Assembly: GCF_900156475.1 (NCBI RefSeq)
Contig: NZ_FTNR01000007.1
Coordinates: 62,001-126,000, forward strand
DNA: 64,000 bases
Direction of reading: 5' to 3'
From: Natronorubrum thiooxidans
GTDB lineage: Archaea; Halobacteriota; Halobacteria; Halobacteriales; Natrialbaceae
Shown here: one piece after another, positions 49,717 through 58,281 of the stretch
Numbering within the stretch: position 1 is the first letter of the stretch
Layout: each line of letters starts with the position of its first letter
Position numbers and translations under genes: made by a program
Notes under the pieces: generated by a model
Database searches by the model: none
Told to the model about the DNA's origin: nothing
What the model saw: only the letters and a program-made list of their open reading frames with translations

Positions 49717-51672
49717 TTACCCATCCTCGAGTCGGCACTCGACACCGGCTGTGGCCACTTCTCGAGGACTCGTCCGGCCGTCGTCAGCAAGCGTTTCGAT
49801 CTGTGCCGTCCGCTCGCCGATCGCCCTCCGAACGTCGGCGTACGTCTCGGTCGGTCCAGCGAGCTGATTTACGACCCGGCTCTCTCCGCGGTCGATTCGG
49901 CCGGTTGAAACGGCTCGCGTTCCCTTGAGTTCGTACAGCGATTCGAACCAGATCCCGTCGCCATCGGTGATGACCTCTTCGATCCTGGCAAGCCGTCGGC
50001 TTCGACCGTTCGCCGTTCGATGTGCCTGTACCGTGACGACCAGGTCCGTCGTCCCGAACGAGGAGGGATCGACTCCGAGGTCGGAGACGACGCGTTCGTA
50101 GACCTCGTCGGCCCCATCACCGTGGATCGTCCCGAGTACCGCGTTCGCGTTGGCACCGACTCGCATCGCTTCGTACAGCACCTGTGCTTCCTCGCCTCTA
50201 ATCTCGCCAACGACGAGTGCGCCATCGCCCAGTCGAAGCGCCGTCTTGAGCGCTTCGTTGGGCGTGATCTCGGGTCCCTCCCCACTCCCGGTTCGGAGGG
50301 CCTGTACGTCCCGGCCGACTGATTGGAGCGCCTCGACCGGGAGTTCGGGGGTGTCCTCGATCAGTACGGTTCTGGTATCCGGCGTGAGTTCGTACAGCAG
50401 TGTTCCGAGCAGCGTTGTTTTTCCCGAGCCGCGGGTTCCGGCGATCAGTGCAGCGGCGTTTCGCTCGACGGCAACAGAGAGAAACGCCGCCACATCTGCC
50501 GGCATGGTTCCGTTCGCGACGAGTCCAGGCAGCGTGAACCGATCGTCCGCTCGCTCACGAAAAGCGAAGGCGACGCCGTCGGCGACTGGATCAGTGACGC
50601 CGGCGACTCGGATTCCGACACCGTTCTCGAGGACTGCCGTGGCATCGACCGTCGGATTCGCTCGCGAGAACGCGCGCCCGCTGGTCCGGCGGACGCGGGA
50701 GGCGAGTGCCTGTGCACCGTCCTGGGTCAGAAAGACGTTCGTCGCCATCGATTCGCCGTCGACGACGACACGAACCGGATTCCGTGCAACCGGCGACGTG
50801 ACGTAGACGTCAGTCAGCCGTGGATCTGCGAACAAATCCTCGAGAATTCCATAGCCCGCCGTATGCTTGCTGAGAACGTCGGTGAGCAGTGGGTCGGCCG
50901 GTTCGTCGGTCACCTGCTCGAGTGCTCGCGATGCGACACGGTCGCCCTCGACAGTTCCTTCGGCGATTGCCTCGTAGCCATCGACGAGGTGTGTCCGTTC
51001 TGCGCTCGTCAGCGAGAGATCGATGACGTCGAGCATATAGCGTGGCACACCACCGTGTCTCGTGTATATGCGGGCGTCGCTTCCCGTCTCGAGTGATCGA
51101 ACGTCCCTGAGCCGAGCACCGTCGTCGATCGACGGCTCGAGACGGTAGTGGCCGATCGTGAGCCCAACGGTCGGCGAAAACGCGTCTTCGTAGCTATCGA
51201 TCGTCCTCGCAACACGTGTAAGCCCAGCGTCGATACCAATATCAGCCACTGGACCGACTCGCGTGTCCACCTCGTCGGCGACCCCGAGTGGATCACCCAG
51301 CGCTGCCGTCGCCAGCCGGTCGTTTCGATCGCCGAGCCGTTCGACGAACCGGCCGGCCGAACCGAGAAGCTCAACGCCAGAACCGCGGTACTGCTGTTCG
51401 AGACCGGTGTTTCGAACGACGATCCGACTCGCATCACGGTCCGCCAACGCGTCGACGACGGTTCGACGACACGCAGTCGACGTCGCCAACTGGCCGTCGC
51501 AATCGCTCGCATCGAGGACGAGCGTTTCCTCGTCGAACGAAACGTGGCACGAACACGCGCCTGACGATTCGTCCTTACGGCCGAACCGATCAATACTGCT
51601 GGCGAGCAACCCACCCACGCCGGTCCGCTCGAAGACCGATCGAAGCCCGCTTGGCGTCCCGTCCTGCGTCAT
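49717..51672 (-). CDS. TadA/CpaF-type secretion ATPase
   Basis: A 651-aa hexameric motor ATPase of the GspE/VirB11/TadA family that powers pilus assembly or secretion. The N-terminal ~300 residues include a haloarchaeal domain with Cys residues (SGACSCHVSFDEETLVLDAS). The motor has Walker A AGTRGSGKTTLLG near residue 410, TRTVLIEDTPELPVEALQSV (Asp box), LRLGDGALVVGEIRGEEAQV (Walker B) and LGTIHGDGADEVYERVVSD (His box). ATG 51672 is fixed by the shared promoter. The frame is open 81 codons upstream, but that lies in the neighbouring gene. It pairs with the TadC-type protein downstream. Confidence 0.88.
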   Translation of the reverse strand: MTQDGTPSGLRSVFERTGVGGLLASSIDRFGRKDESSGACSCHVSFDEETLVLDASDCDGQLATSTACRRTVVDALADRDASRIVVRNTGLEQQYRGSGVELLGSAGRFVERLGDRNDRLATAALGDPLGVADEVDTRVGPVADIGIDAGLTRVARTIDSYEDAFSPTVGLTIGHYRLEPSIDDGARLRDVRSLETGSDARIYTRHGGVPRYMLDVIDLSLTSAERTHLVDGYEAIAEGTVEGDRVASRALEQVTDEPADPLLTDVLSKHTAGYGILEDLFADPRLTDVYVTSPVARNPVRVVVDGESMATNVFLTQDGAQALASRVRRTSGRAFSRANPTVDATAVLENGVGIRVAGVTDPVADGVAFAFRERADDRFTLPGLVANGTMPADVAAFLSVAVERNAAALIAGTRGSGKTTLLGTLLYELTPDTRTVLIEDTPELPVEALQSVGRDVQALRTGSGEGPEITPNEALKTALRLGDGALVVGEIRGEEAQVLYEAMRVGANANAVLGTIHGDGADEVYERVVSDLGVDPSSFGTTDLVVTVQAHRTANGRSRRLARIEEVITDGDGIWFESLYELKGTRAVSTGRIDRGESRVVNQLAGPTETYADVRRAIGERTAQIETLADDGRTSPREVATAGVECRLEDG

Positions 51673-51704
51673 GGCGACACTGGTCGCGTATTCCGATATA
51701 AACT
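51673..51704 (-). promoter_or_regulatory. Pilus-locus promoter signature, copy 4
   Basis: AGTTTATATCGGAATA then CGCGACCAGTGT, with the ATG at base 33. The box begins at the last base of the upstream gene's TGA stop. Confidence 0.6.
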
Positions 51705-52165
51705 CACGGGTGCCTCGCGACGACAACGGGTTCGCCGTCCATATCTGAGTGTAACGTGAGCACGAGCTGGAGCTCACCGGGTCCATCAAACTCGATCGGC
51801 TCGGTTTTCGCTGGATCGAGCCAGACGATCCGTTCGTCAATAACTGCCTCTCGTGTCGTCCCGTCCTCGAGGACGTATCGTGCATGGCTGAAACTGCCGT
51901 TTTCGTGGGGTACAATCTCGAACTGGTCGACAGCGGTGGTCGTCAACGACTGGGCTGGTAACGTTACCTCGACGACCCGCTGTGGATCGGGATGACCCGC
52001 TGGCGAGCGCTCTTCAGTTGCCACGGCCGTTGCTGCGTCGTCGACGGCTGCAATACTCGAGTCGACCGTCCGTTCGGTGTTCATCGTCGCGCCCCGATCG
52101 AGTGCGGGCATGGCGACTGCCAGCATCGCAATCGCCAGCATAACCGCAAGCACGTATCGAATCAC
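51704..52165 (-). CDS. Small single-span pseudopilin-like protein (DUF7311-like)
   Basis: A 153-aa protein with an N-terminal membrane span (MIRYVLAVMLAIAMLAVAMP) followed directly by ALDRGATMNTERTVDSSIAA, a helix that would continue the span as in pilin-type N-terminal alpha helices. The beta-rich extracellular part ends VLTLHSDMDGEPVVVARHP. No class III signal cleavage motif is present. It overlaps the upstream coiled-coil gene by 4 bp (ATGA) and is followed at once by the promoter of the ATPase gene. It is probably a minor pseudopilin or accessory subunit. Confidence 0.6.
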   Translation of the reverse strand: MIRYVLAVMLAIAMLAVAMPALDRGATMNTERTVDSSIAAVDDAATAVATEERSPAGHPDPQRVVEVTLPAQSLTTTAVDQFEIVPHENGSFSHARYVLEDGTTREAVIDERIVWLDPAKTEPIEFDGPGELQLVLTLHSDMDGEPVVVARHP

Positions 52166-52812
52166 GGGAGTTTGGATCGAAGCGAGGCCAGCAGCCCCGT
52201 TCTCGAGTCGGCTGATTTATCGGCTGTCGGCGATTCGGGTGTTTTCCTGTTGCTGTTCGGCTCGTCTGCCTCCGAGAGAATATTCGTGGCCGTCTGTTCT
52301 ACGGTCGCCGAGTTGTTCGCCTCGGCTGATCCGTTGTCTGCTTCGAGTGCTGTCGTCCCATCGTGGTCGATCTGATCGGTGACCGGCTGGATCGATTCGT
52401 TCCCGTCTCCCTGGATCAATTCGTCCCCGTCTTCTTGGGTCGATTCAGACCACGCGAATTCGGCTTCGGCCTCGACCCCGGACGTAGAGTTCTTGGGATG
52501 TGCATCGGTGAGACATCGCTCGAGTTCGGCGAGTCGATACTCGAGTCGGTCGACGGTGGCCACGGCCGCGTTGGCCTGTCGTTCAACGGCGTCGTTGACC
52601 GATGCGACGTTGCCGGCGAAACCATTGAGGGCATCGAGTTTTGCCTCGAGGGCAGCGATTCGACGATCGTGAGCATCGATGCGTGACTCGAGTCGGTCGA
52701 TGTCGTCGGCGAGCGTGGCCACCTCGTCGAGCTCGTCGATCGCAGTGTCGCCGTCGACGACGACGCGCTCGACGGCGGTGAGTCGCTGTTCGAACCGGTC
52801 CCTGCTGGGCAT
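52162..52812 (-). CDS. Coiled-coil protein of the pilus locus (DUF7310-like)
   Basis: A 216-aa soluble protein. Residues about 1-105 form a coiled coil (RFEQRLTAVERVVVDGDTAI, DIDRLESRIDAHDRRIAALE, LDALNGFAGNVASVNDAVER). The rest is a long acidic, low-complexity tail that ends in the basic-aromatic LLASLRSKLP, which could contact the membrane or a partner. It is specific to haloarchaeal loci of this type as far as I know. ATG 52812 is set by the shared promoter whose box starts in the stop codon of the HerA-like gene. It overlaps the pseudopilin gene downstream. Confidence 0.65.
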   Translation of the reverse strand: MPSRDRFEQRLTAVERVVVDGDTAIDELDEVATLADDIDRLESRIDAHDRRIAALEAKLDALNGFAGNVASVNDAVERQANAAVATVDRLEYRLAELERCLTDAHPKNSTSGVEAEAEFAWSESTQEDGDELIQGDGNESIQPVTDQIDHDGTTALEADNGSAEANNSATVEQTATNILSEADEPNSNRKTPESPTADKSADSRTGLLASLRSKLP

Positions 52813-52844
52813 GGGCCGTCTGGTCGCGGCTTCGTATTTAAACC
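52813..52844 (-). promoter_or_regulatory. Pilus-locus promoter signature, copy 5
   Basis: GGTTTAAATACGAAGC then CGCGACCAGACG, with the ATG at base 33. The first G is the last base of the upstream TAG stop codon. Confidence 0.6.
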
Positions 52845-53920
52845 TATATTTCGACATTGCTCGCTCGCGGACTGTTGCCACCGTGTGGTGTTTCACGTGT
52901 GCGGATCTGTACCGCGTGGACTGTCTCCGTCGCGTCGTCGATCACGACGACCTCCCCCGGTGTCTCTGGCAACCGATCGGTATCGGCAAGCGAGCCGTTC
53001 ATGTACGTCGGCTGAGCCGCTACAAGCGCCTCGAGGTCCGTCTGGGCGGTTAGCCGATGAGCGAGCAAGAGATCCGACTGGGAGAGACAGAGTGCGGGGA
53101 CGGCACTCGGTCGCTGTGTCGCAGCGACGAGACTCACACCGGGTGCACGGCCACGCGTCAGAATGCGCTCGAGTGCGGGTTCGGCGACTCCCGAAAAGAA
53201 GGTATGGGCCTCGTCGAGCAACAGCCACGGCAGGCGCTCGATCGTCTCGGTGACGCGTGCTCGATACAGCGCTTCGGCCACCCCACGACAGACCGCGTTC
53301 ATCGGCGCGCTCTCGAGTCCGGAGACGTCGATGATCGTGACCTCCGGACCGGCGAGGTCTGTTGCCTCGAGACCTGTCGCGTCGAAGACGTCCCACGACT
53401 CCGCGAGATGAAGATGGTTACGTGCAGCACGTTTGTCGATCTGTGGGGCGTCAGTGCCATCGATATGGGCACGCATTTCGGCTATAGTCGACGTCTTCTG
53501 TGCGGCCTGCCAAACCAGTCCTCCAGCACCGCGTTCGGGTGAGAGTCCGAGTAGTCCACACCACGACTGTGGGTCGAGCGCAGTTGGCTTGACGGCCGGA
53601 TCGTCGATCACTGTCGCTGGAATTTTATTATCACGTTCCGTGTCGGTGTTCGTCTCCGCGAGAGTTTCGAAGGCCCCCATTGGATCGACGATGACCGGTG
53701 CGAGGCCATTCGTTTTGGCGAGTTCTTCCGCGAAGACACCCATCGTATAGGACTTTCCGTAGCCGCGTTTTCCGACGATCGTCACCGCGTGTGGGCCATC
53801 GAGGTCACAATAGAGAACTGCGCCGCTGGTGCCATCCAGCGCACGGTAGCTTCCAAGATGGCCGACAGGTCCACGGTCTCTGTCGCCGTCGCGGCCGAGT
53901 ACGAAACTCACGGTCGCCAC
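52844..53920 (-). CDS. HerA-like ATPase of the pilus locus
   Basis: A 358-aa P-loop ATPase of the HerA/VirB4-like group. Walker A IVGKRGYGKSYTMGVFAEEL (Gly50 to Ser57), LAPVIVDPMGAFETLAETN, Walker B LPWLLLDEAHTFFSGV and the sensor GVSLVAATQRPSAVPALCLS are present. Unlike the protein at 38463 it has no coiled coil. The start is GTG 53920 (or GTG 53911). A DNA- or protein-translocating ATPase inside a pilus-like locus raises the chance of a DNA-transfer or DNA-uptake role, or it may be a second pilus motor. It is the first gene of the minus-strand series running to the TadC-type gene. Confidence 0.78.
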   Translation of the reverse strand: MATVSFVLGRDGDRDRGPVGHLGSYRALDGTSGAVLYCDLDGPHAVTIVGKRGYGKSYTMGVFAEELAKTNGLAPVIVDPMGAFETLAETNTDTERDNKIPATVIDDPAVKPTALDPQSWCGLLGLSPERGAGGLVWQAAQKTSTIAEMRAHIDGTDAPQIDKRAARNHLHLAESWDVFDATGLEATDLAGPEVTIIDVSGLESAPMNAVCRGVAEALYRARVTETIERLPWLLLDEAHTFFSGVAEPALERILTRGRAPGVSLVAATQRPSAVPALCLSQSDLLLAHRLTAQTDLEALVAAQPTYMNGSLADTDRLPETPGEVVVIDDATETVHAVQIRTRETPHGGNSPRASNVEI

Positions 53921-53954
53921 TCGTTTCGGCTTGCTACTTGAACGTTCGTTCCAG

Positions 53955-53986
53955 GGTTTAAGAGAGAAGGCGAGCCCAAGCGGGGC
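53955..53986 (+). promoter_or_regulatory. Pilus-locus promoter signature, copy 6
   Basis: GGTTTAAGAGAGAAGG then CGAGCCCAAGCG, with the ATG at base 33. It faces the HerA-like gene and drives the pilin-like gene. Confidence 0.6.
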
Positions 53987-54538
53987 ATGGCTTCGAAACG
54001 AACGATAGCAGCCGATTCCAGTACGGAAGCGCGTTCACGGGTCTCCTTTATTCGGGACGACCGTGCGATCGAGGGATTACCGATCCGGTTGGTGATTGCG
54101 CTTGTCGTTGGCGTCGCGGCGCTGGCATTGATGTTGAATATGCTCGGCGGCATCGGTGACGTCGGTGATACGGAGGTCACCGTCCGGATCGATGACGGCG
54201 AACTCATCGAGGCGGACCAGGGCGGCGTGGACGGTGAAGTCGTGGTTTCCGTCATCGACGAGAACGGGAATAACGTCGAAGACGCGACCATCATTGCAAC
54301 GGCGGGCTCCGCTCAGTTAGACGGCGTTGTTCAGGCGAAAACGGGTCAATCACCGGGTTCGCTCTCGAAGAGCTACAAGCTTAAGGACAACCAGGCAGTC
54401 CTCAATTTCGACGGCGATCAGAGTCTCCGTGCCGATCAGGACATCGGCACGATCGAAGTCGAGGTTATCCCGCCGTCGGACAGCAACTACATCGACGAGC
54501 AGCCCAATCCCGAAATCCGGGTCGCATCGGATTTCTGA
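53987..54538 (+). CDS. Pilin-like protein (DUF7382-like)
   Basis: A 183-aa membrane-anchored protein. After a 28-residue basic/acidic cytoplasmic lead (SFIRDDRAIEG) comes LPIRLVIALVVGVAALALML, a hydrophobic segment with the look of an archaeal pilin N-terminus; cleavage after EG is possible but not a canonical PibD site. The rest is two beta-rich, acidic segments (VTVRIDDGELIEADQGGVDG, VVVSVIDENGNNVEDATIIA) like an Ig-like domain with a transthyretin-type loop. It is the best candidate for the main pilin subunit of this locus and has the shared promoter, in the opposite direction to the machine genes. Confidence 0.65.
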   Translation: MASKRTIAADSSTEARSRVSFIRDDRAIEGLPIRLVIALVVGVAALALMLNMLGGIGDVGDTEVTVRIDDGELIEADQGGVDGEVVVSVIDENGNNVEDATIIATAGSAQLDGVVQAKTGQSPGSLSKSYKLKDNQAVLNFDGDQSLRADQDIGTIEVEVIPPSDSNYIDEQPNPEIRVASDF

Positions 54539-54626
54539 TGATCGATTCCGATCCTGAACACAGGTGGCTGACTCGAGCGCCCTGGGAGTGCAATGTGGGG
54601 ACTCGATCCCGACTGAGAGCTCAGTT

Positions 54627-55817
54627 ATGAGTTTCTTGTTCATCACTCCTGACGAGATCGTTCTGGGACTATCGGTTGGGTTGCTGCTCGGACTCCCGCT
54701 CGCTGGGCTCGTCGGCTGTGGCCGCGTCGTCGTCGGACAGACGACGACCGACACCGTTCTCGGTGCGGTCGTCAGCGTGAGCGCAGTCGGCGTCGCCGGA
54801 ATCACCGCAGCTTCGATGGAGCTGATCCAGCTGACGACGGCACAGCTTCCACGGCTATCGATCGGCTCCGGCGTCGTCTTCGCCCTCGCGTTGTACGCCG
54901 ATAGCTACGGCGCTCGGCTGGCCGACGAGTTGCCGCGGGCGACCGCACAGCCGACTGTCCGAACGCAACCCCTCGCTGCCGATGCGATCGATGCTGTCGA
55001 CGCCGCTGGCCAGGTAACGATCCGCTCCGTAGGCAGTGTTCGTGACCATGAGGGATATCCACCGCTCGGTCCGTCGCTTCGAACGACGCTCGAGGACGGA
55101 CGGTGGCGACTGCCGGCTGACCTGTCGCGTTCGGAACTCGAGACGCGACTCGAGGATCGGCTTCGAACGACCCATGACCTTGCGGCCATCGACGTCGCTA
55201 TCGACGGTCGCGGCCGAGCAACGATCACTGCGGCCCCGCCGATAAACGATCTCGCAGCGGATGTTCCTTCGGGATGGCGGGCCGTCTCGGTCCAGACGCT
55301 CGTTCCGGCAGGGATCGATTCTGGTGATGAGGTTCTCGTTTCGACAGCCACGACGACGATTCGTGGAAGGGTTCTTCGGGTGGCTGTCGACGAGGCTGTG
55401 CCGCACGAGGATCGGCCGGCAACGGCACCCGATATTGAAGAAACGGTTCTCATTGCGGTTCCGACGCCGGAAACGTCTGTTCTTCTCGAGGCAGATGCAG
55501 TTCGGCTCGTCGTCACCCCGACACAGATGCGTCACGAGTTCGACGCGATTTCGCTGCTCGAACGAGGCGGCGCGACGATTCGACGGACGACAATCACAGC
55601 ATCCGTTCGGGATGTCATTGTCGACGATGCTGTCGATGTCGACGCGATCGCAGTTCGACCGGTGGACGATGACGCCCGTACTGCTCGGCAGACATGGACG
55701 TTCGAACCGTCTACCGACATACTCGAGATCGGTGACGATGCGTTTCTCGTCGGTACCGACCGCACAGCCGTGGACTCGATTGATCGCAAGCAGTCGGCTC
55801 CTGAGGTGAGCTACTGA
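54627..55817 (+). CDS. Membrane protein with TrkA-C-like domains (tandem copy 1)
   Basis: A 396-aa protein with about three membrane spans in the first 105 residues (EIVLGLSVGLLLGLPLAGLV; VLGAVVSVSAVGVAGITAAS; GSGVVFALALYADSYGARLA), then a cytoplasmic part with repeated RCK-C/TrkA-C-like pieces (EDGRWRLPADLSRSELETRL; TTIRGRVLRVAVDEAVPHED; FEPSTDILEIGDDAFLVGTD). No K+ selectivity filter or NAD-binding Rossmann motif is seen. Haloarchaeal homologues are often labelled potassium transporter TrkA, which is unproven. ATG 54627 is used. The stop is directly followed by the start of copy 2. Confidence 0.65.
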   Translation: MSFLFITPDEIVLGLSVGLLLGLPLAGLVGCGRVVVGQTTTDTVLGAVVSVSAVGVAGITAASMELIQLTTAQLPRLSIGSGVVFALALYADSYGARLADELPRATAQPTVRTQPLAADAIDAVDAAGQVTIRSVGSVRDHEGYPPLGPSLRTTLEDGRWRLPADLSRSELETRLEDRLRTTHDLAAIDVAIDGRGRATITAAPPINDLAADVPSGWRAVSVQTLVPAGIDSGDEVLVSTATTTIRGRVLRVAVDEAVPHEDRPATAPDIEETVLIAVPTPETSVLLEADAVRLVVTPTQMRHEFDAISLLERGGATIRRTTITASVRDVIVDDAVDVDAIAVRPVDDDARTARQTWTFEPSTDILEIGDDAFLVGTDRTAVDSIDRKQSAPEVSY

Positions 55818-57023
55818 ATGGGAGACGCCATACCGACGCTGGCCGTCGAGGTGCAACAGATGGCCACGCTCGCTACGCTGGATCTAACACTCGAATGGAC
55901 TCGAGTGGCCACCCTCGGAATTCCCGGATACGGGCTGCTTGCGGGTCTCGTTACTACGGTACTCGCGTTTGGCTATCGCGCCAGAACAGCCCAAAATCTG
56001 GCCCGTGGTCCGGCGATCATTGCTGGACTTGCGGTTCCGCTCGTCTGGCTTTGCATCGAGCTGTGGCAAGACGGGGTAATCGTCGCCGACTCGCCGCTTG
56101 CCCACTACACAACTGGCATCTATTTGCTCGGTGTGGTAGCTACCGGCGCTATCCTTTCGACAGGTGGTCACCGACTCGGTGATCACCTCGCATGCGGCGT
56201 CTTCGGAGTTTCTGGACTCGATGCATCCGGACCGATCGCAGACCGTATTCGCTTGGCCGGGATCGCAGTCGTTCTAACGCTTCCGGAGACGATCGACGAT
56301 GCAGATGGGTATCCACCGATCGATGACGACAGCAAACGAAGGCTCGAGGGACGGACAGTACTGCTCCCACAGGAACTCTCGCCAGCCGAACGCCGATCGC
56401 GGCTTCGACGGCGACTGGAGGACGATTTCGGTATCGGCTACGTTGCTACCGAGTTCGCTGCCGACGGCACCATCACGTCGCTTACAGTCGGTGCGCAGCC
56501 AACCGGTCTCAGTGCGAGGCTGCCACCGGACCGTGTTGCCGTCGCAGTTCGGGCCGCGTTCCCTCCGCGTGTAAGCACCGGTGATCCAGTCGAAGTCTGG
56601 ACGACCGATTCCGACTCGAGTCGACTCGTGGCGACGGGGACGTTCCGTTCCAGTTCGGGTTCAGTCGCGACGCTCATCGTCGACGAAGACGACGCCGCTG
56701 TGTTCACCCTCGAGACACGGTACCGGCTGACGGTTCACCAGGAGTTGCCATCTGACGGCAGCGAACTCGCAGCAGCAATTCGGGCCGCAGACGAAACGAT
56801 TACACTGGCGACGGTTGTGTCGAACGGACCACTCGAAAGCGAATTCGTCGGGTGGGTCCCGGGTACTGTTCTCGCCATCGAACGTGGCGAGTGCGTGATT
56901 ACGCGTCCAGAAGACGGAGAACCGTTGCAGGCAGGCGATACACTGTACGTCTTCGGTACTCCGGAAATACTCTGTCGACTGCGCCACCGGATGCACACCG
57001 ACCCGACGGTGTCCGATATATAA
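55818..57023 (+). CDS. Membrane protein with TrkA-C-like domains (tandem copy 2)
   Basis: A 401-aa paralogue-like partner of the preceding protein, starting at the next base after its stop. Three spans (GIPGYGLLAGLVTTVLAFGY; GPAIIAGLAVPLVWLCIELW; YLLGVVATGAILSTGGHRLG) are followed by GYPPIDDDSKRRLEGRTVLL, which lines up with GYPPLGPSLRTTLEDGRWRL in copy 1. The C-terminal LAIERGECVITRPEDGEPLQ and GDTLYVFGTPEILCRLRHRM form the clearest TrkA-C (RCK-C) motif. The two probably form a hetero-oligomeric membrane sensor or ligand-gated accessory of an ion pathway whose pore is encoded elsewhere. Confidence 0.65.
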   Translation: MGDAIPTLAVEVQQMATLATLDLTLEWTRVATLGIPGYGLLAGLVTTVLAFGYRARTAQNLARGPAIIAGLAVPLVWLCIELWQDGVIVADSPLAHYTTGIYLLGVVATGAILSTGGHRLGDHLACGVFGVSGLDASGPIADRIRLAGIAVVLTLPETIDDADGYPPIDDDSKRRLEGRTVLLPQELSPAERRSRLRRRLEDDFGIGYVATEFAADGTITSLTVGAQPTGLSARLPPDRVAVAVRAAFPPRVSTGDPVEVWTTDSDSSRLVATGTFRSSSGSVATLIVDEDDAAVFTLETRYRLTVHQELPSDGSELAAAIRAADETITLATVVSNGPLESEFVGWVPGTVLAIERGECVITRPEDGEPLQAGDTLYVFGTPEILCRLRHRMHTDPTVSDI

Positions 57024-57542
57024 TAATACCTGTGTTGGTAAAAGAACACTATCTTTGACGTGACCGATACGAATCCCTCGCCGTTCGAAAATGGACCGTG
57101 AGAATGGATCGTGAGGCTTGTCGAAACCGCCAGATTACGTGATCAGCAGATAGTATTGGATAAAATATAGTTATACTAAACTACCAGTATAATAAACTGT
57201 ACACTGAATTTTTCTTGGCGTCGATGAGCATCGCTATAGAGCTGCTATTACTACTATACACTGTCTAATAGAAATATTTGATGTGGAATGTCGGTGTACT
57301 GTCTTCGTCTCTATAATTAATCACCAGCTTATTTATCGTATTACAAATACTACATTTTGGCTTATGAAAATTTTACAAAATGTGTGGTAACCGAACTACT
57401 ACTGAGCTACTCAGCAATGATTTACGTGGGTATCACTGTAAACCAGCATGGACATCGTTTCAGTTACGATCGGCGTTGTCCTCGTCAGGTAACAGGTGTT
57501 CGCTTCGAAGTGCTTTTTATGTATGGAACAGTACACAAAACT
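57024..57542. other. AT-rich gap upstream of rdfA
   Basis: No gene is supported. The region is distinctly AT-rich from 57140 to 57360, with several runs of T and TA steps. The rdfA promoter is probably TTTTTATG at 57513-57520, 23-30 nt before the ATG. A frame open from 57357 runs into rdfA, but its first 62 codons have no coding bias. Confidence 0.45.
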
Positions 57543-58187
57543 ATGACTACTCACAACCGCGCCTCGGAGTCGGAGAAGCCGTGTTGTAAAACTGGACGGA
57601 TCGCAGATAAATACAATCTTTCGACCCTCAATGACGATCTCATCGCGTACTGGACTGGAGACACTACTGAACAGTACAGTACTCGTGAACTCGCAACGTA
57701 CGTAAACCAGCGCGTCCTCGAGTCCGCACTCGAGACGGCAGGTGTCTCCGTCAAGGAAGGTGAGATCGAAAACACGTATCGCTTGCTCACCGACGACGAC
57801 GTCAGCAGCGGGACACGGGTTCAGACTCGGACCGAACTCGAACGCGATGGCGTCCCGATCGAACAGGTCGAATCGGATTTCGTTTCCCACCAAACGGTCT
57901 ACAACCACCTGACTGACTGCCTCGAGACCTCACTTGCGACGCCAAGCGACGAGGAACGACTGGAGCGAAGCGCTGAGAAACTCGGTGCGCTCCAGAACCG
58001 AACTGCTGCGGTGACGGAAGATACCGTTGCCCAACTCGAACGGAACGGGATTCTCGAAATCGGTGAACACAGCGTGACCGTCTCGATTACAGTGACGTGT
58101 CAGGAGTGTTTTCAGGAGTACACTATCCGTGACCTCCTCGAAGAGCAGGCCTGTGACTGTTACAACTCGAGCACAGCTGAACAGTAA
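57543..58187 (+). CDS. rdfA: Rod-determining factor RdfA
   Basis: A 214-aa homologue of RdfA, the haloarchaeal factor needed for rod-shaped cells in Haloferax volcanii (established). Recognisable blocks: KTGRIADKYNLSTLNDDLIA, YWTGDTTEQYSTRELATYVN, VLESALETAGVSVKEGEIEN, and the strongly conserved YRLLTDDDVSSGTRVQTRTE followed by ELERDGVPIEQVESDFVSHQ. The C-terminus has VTCQECFQEYTIRDLLEEQA and CDC, a likely zinc-binding Cys cluster. ATG 57543 is favoured by the AT-rich box about 28 nt upstream and by homologue length. It is followed by the sph gene on the same strand (94-bp gap), the same neighbourhood as in Haloferax as I recall it. Confidence 0.87.
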   Translation: MTTHNRASESEKPCCKTGRIADKYNLSTLNDDLIAYWTGDTTEQYSTRELATYVNQRVLESALETAGVSVKEGEIENTYRLLTDDDVSSGTRVQTRTELERDGVPIEQVESDFVSHQTVYNHLTDCLETSLATPSDEERLERSAEKLGALQNRTAAVTEDTVAQLERNGILEIGEHSVTVSITVTCQECFQEYTIRDLLEEQACDCYNSSTAEQ

Positions 58188-58281
58188 TCCTGAGTTGTGG
58201 ACGTCCTGATAGTTTCGCCGTCGTTCTGCATTTGGAACTGGAGTGGTAATACCTATCTGTTGGGAGCCAAAACAGCGGTAT

